This document shows positions 5,747 through 6,920 of a stretch of DNA of 6,920 nucleotides, piece by piece (position 1 is the first letter of the stretch; the number at the start of each line of letters is the position of its first letter). Under the pieces are notes generated by a model that did no database searches, was not told the origin of the DNA, and was given only the letters and a program-made list of their open reading frames with translations. The stretch comes from JADFMN01 sp964529975 (GTDB lineage Bacteria; Armatimonadota; Fimbriimonadia; Fimbriimonadales; Fimbriimonadaceae), in the NCBI GenBank assembly GCA_964529975.1, contig CAZGXW010000090.1, positions 1 to 6,920 on the forward strand, written 5' to 3'. The position numbers and the translations under genes are program-made.

Positions 5747-6327
5747 CGTGCGAGCCTCCTGAGTGCGCTGCGTATCTGGCCTTCGACGGAGTCGGCGTCG
5801 GCCTTTGCTTGGCTTGCGGCGTCCTCAGCCTCTTGCCTACGGTAGCCAAGGGCGATGAGTGCATCGACGACCTCGTCGGCGGGCGGTTGCGAGATGGTCA
5901 CGGCGGCGCGTTGGATGAGCGAGAGTTCGGCGACTTTGTCCTTGAGTTCGACGACGATGCGCTCTGCGAGTTTGAGACCGATGCCTGGAGTGCGCGCAAG
6001 CATGCGCGTGTCTTGTGTTGCGATCGCGGAGACGACCCCGTTCTCTCCGAGTTCGCTGATCGCGGCGAGGCTGATCTTGGGCCCGCAGCCTTTGACGTCG
6101 GTGAGGAGGTCGAAGAGCCTGCGCTGTTCTGCGTTGAGGAACCCGAAGAGGAAGTGGCCGTCTTCGCGGAAGACTTGGCGGATACGGAGGTCGACGTCTG
6201 CACCGACGCGACCGACGGCGAGGAACACGGACTCGGGGACTTGGACCTCGTACCCGACGCCGGACGCGTCGACGACGATGCGGCCGTTTACGGCCTCGAT
6301 CACCTCGCCTCGCATCCTTGCGATCAT
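5743..6327 (-). CDS. ruvA: Holliday junction DNA-binding protein RuvA
   Basis: Tetrameric protein that binds four-way junctions in a square-planar form and recruits RuvB. At 194 residues it is typical. Domain I is an OB-fold (MIARMRGEVIEAVNGRIVVD to about 65), with the acidic-pin residues E55 and D56 in REDGHFLFGF. Domain II has two helix-hairpin-helix motifs, VKGCGPKISLAAIS (78-91) and TPGIGLKLAERIVVEL (113-128). After a linker with QPPADE, domain III (150-194, VVDALIALGYRRQEAEDA) is the RuvB-contacting module. The ATG at 6327 matches the family start (MIAR). No clear SD precedes it, and only 21 nt separate it from the upstream stop, so it probably depends on read-through expression from the DUF4127-like gene. 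It overlaps ruvB by 4 nt. Confidence 0.98.
   Translation of the reverse strand: MIARMRGEVIEAVNGRIVVDASGVGYEVQVPESVFLAVGRVGADVDLRIRQVFREDGHFLFGFLNAEQRRLFDLLTDVKGCGPKISLAAISELGENGVVSAIATQDTRMLARTPGIGLKLAERIVVELKDKVAELSLIQRAAVTISQPPADEVVDALIALGYRRQEAEDAASQAKADADSVEGQIRSALRRLAR
5755..5760 (-). promoter_or_regulatory. Perfect Shine-Dalgarno (AGGAGG) for ruvB inside the ruvA 3' end
   Basis: AGGAGG lies 8 nt before the GTG of ruvB and within the last codons of ruvA. It decides the GTG start and supports reinitiation on the GTGA overlap. It is the strongest SD seen in the window; argS, ruvA and the DUF4434-like gene have none of similar quality. Confidence 0.9.
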
Positions 6328-6348
6328 TACGGAAAGGTTACCCTGTGT

Positions 6349-6920
6349 CTACCCGTTTCCACCGTCGCCCAGCGGAAGGATGATGATGCGCGGGAGGTCG
6401 TCGGACGCGATCTCTCGGGTCTCGACGTCGAACTCCAAGCGGACTTCGTAGGCGCGCGGCCAGGGGAGGTAGGCCTTGACGTCCTTGAGGCCGACGATCT
6501 CGTACTGTTTGGTCCCGACAAAAAAGCGCGTGCCGAGGAGTTGTTGACTGAACTGGTCGATGAGTCGCTTTCTCATCTCTTGCGAGACGTAGGTGTTGAG
6601 GCGCTCATAGTCGTTGGAGTTGGCCTCGGCCTTGGTGCTGCCGGGCATTTCCTTGACCATCGCGTAGGCTTCGGGGCGCGTGTAACTGTGGTACTCGAAG
6701 TCGTTGACGAGCCGATGGAGGACGAACTTCCTTAGTGCGACTTCTCTTATCAGAGGATCGACTTGTTCCTTTCTTGCGAGCAGGTAGACGTTGGCCGCAG
6801 GGATCGCCGTGCCCATAGTGTTTCCTGCTGTGTTCCACCCCGCGTAGGCGAGGAGTCTGACGGCCCGACCGTTCTCAGTGACGACGTTGAAGAGGGCCGG
6901 GTCGGCGGTGCCGGTCTTGC
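6349..6920 (-). CDS. DUF4127-like protein, C-terminal part (5' end outside window)
   Basis: The frame is open to the right edge, giving the last 190 codons before TAG at 6351-6349. The ATG at 6816 is internal, not the start, because the frame and the homology continue upstream: an ADPALFN stretch and RAVRLLAYAGWNTAGNTMG (motif GWNTAGNTMG at 6840-6811). The AGWNTAGNT-type segment is, from memory, characteristic of DUF4127 proteins, which are about 500 residues long and of unknown function. The rest is a helical region (EQVDPLIREVALRKFVLHRL; NDYERLNTYVSQEMRKRLID) ending in a strand-rich tail (YEVRLEFDVE, PRIIILPLG). No catalytic site can be assigned. The gene ends 21 nt before ruvA on the same strand, so the two are probably cotranscribed. 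Confidence 0.82.
   Translation of the reverse strand, partial: KTGTADPALFNVVTENGRAVRLLAYAGWNTAGNTMGTAIPAANVYLLARKEQVDPLIREVALRKFVLHRLVNDFEYHSYTRPEAYAMVKEMPGSTKAEANSNDYERLNTYVSQEMRKRLIDQFSQQLLGTRFFVGTKQYEIVGLKDVKAYLPWPRAYEVRLEFDVETREIASDDLPRIIILPLGDGGNG

Noticed and set aside
5809..6735. Plus-strand open frame of 308 codons across ruvA and the DUF4127-like gene
   Set aside because: It crosses two real genes on the other strand and is rich in Asp, Glu, Val and Leu, as expected from antisense codon bias. It has no SD or family similarity that I can see.
6349..6816. Treating the ATG at 6816 as the start of a 155-residue gene
   Set aside because: The frame stays open to the right edge, and the family-typical AYAGWNTAGNT segment lies across the ATG, so it is internal to a longer protein.

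Overview
The window is GC-rich bacterial chromosome carrying six protein genes, two of them cut by the window edges. No RNA gene, CRISPR array, integrase or insertion sequence is visible. The gene set (a pilus-type assembly ATPase, an unusual arginyl-tRNA synthetase, RuvA/RuvB, a DUF4127-type protein and a DUF4434-type protein), the TTG and GTG starts, the patchy Shine-Dalgarno use and the GC-rich palindromic repeats would suit Armatimonadota (Fimbriimonadia-like) or a similar deep lineage. That placement is a weak inference; it rests on gene content and protein flavour, not on a marker phylogeny.

Layout. (1) Positions 1-1316, minus strand: a PilB/GspE-family ATPase with a complete N-terminus, whose C-terminal part lies beyond the left edge. 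(2) 1317-1528: a divergent intergenic spacer with a candidate SD for the ATPase gene and no clear promoter. (3) 1529-3496, plus strand: argS, 655 codons and long for the family. It has degenerate HIGH and KMSKS signatures, a lineage-type acidic insertion, and two GC-rich palindromic repeats read in frame as part of the protein. (4) 3497-3698: the spacer between convergent genes, holding a TGACA/TGTCA inverted-repeat cluster and a short-period A-rich/CGGGAG repeat array. (5) 3699-4610, minus: a DUF4434-like putative TIM-barrel protein. (6) 4611-4714: a spacer with a perfect 8-bp-stem palindrome and a -10-like box very close to the next start. (7) 4715-5746 and 5743-6327, minus: ruvB and ruvA, overlapping by 4 nt. 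(8) 6349-6920, minus: the C-terminal part of a DUF4127-like protein, 21 nt upstream of ruvA.

Working together. RuvA and RuvB form the Holliday-junction branch-migration motor, and the GTGA overlap plus a perfect AGGAGG SD indicates coupled expression. ruvC is not next to them in the window; the DUF4127-like gene sits just upstream, probably in the same transcript. The DUF4434-like gene follows ruvB after 104 nt and may have its own promoter. The ATPase and argS are divergent housekeeping/envelope genes with no evident link to the rest.

The most interesting feature is argS: two related palindromic repeats, in opposite orientations, sit inside an essential enzyme without breaking the frame, as Rickettsia palindromic elements do. 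The same enzyme has replaced both histidines of its HIGH signature.
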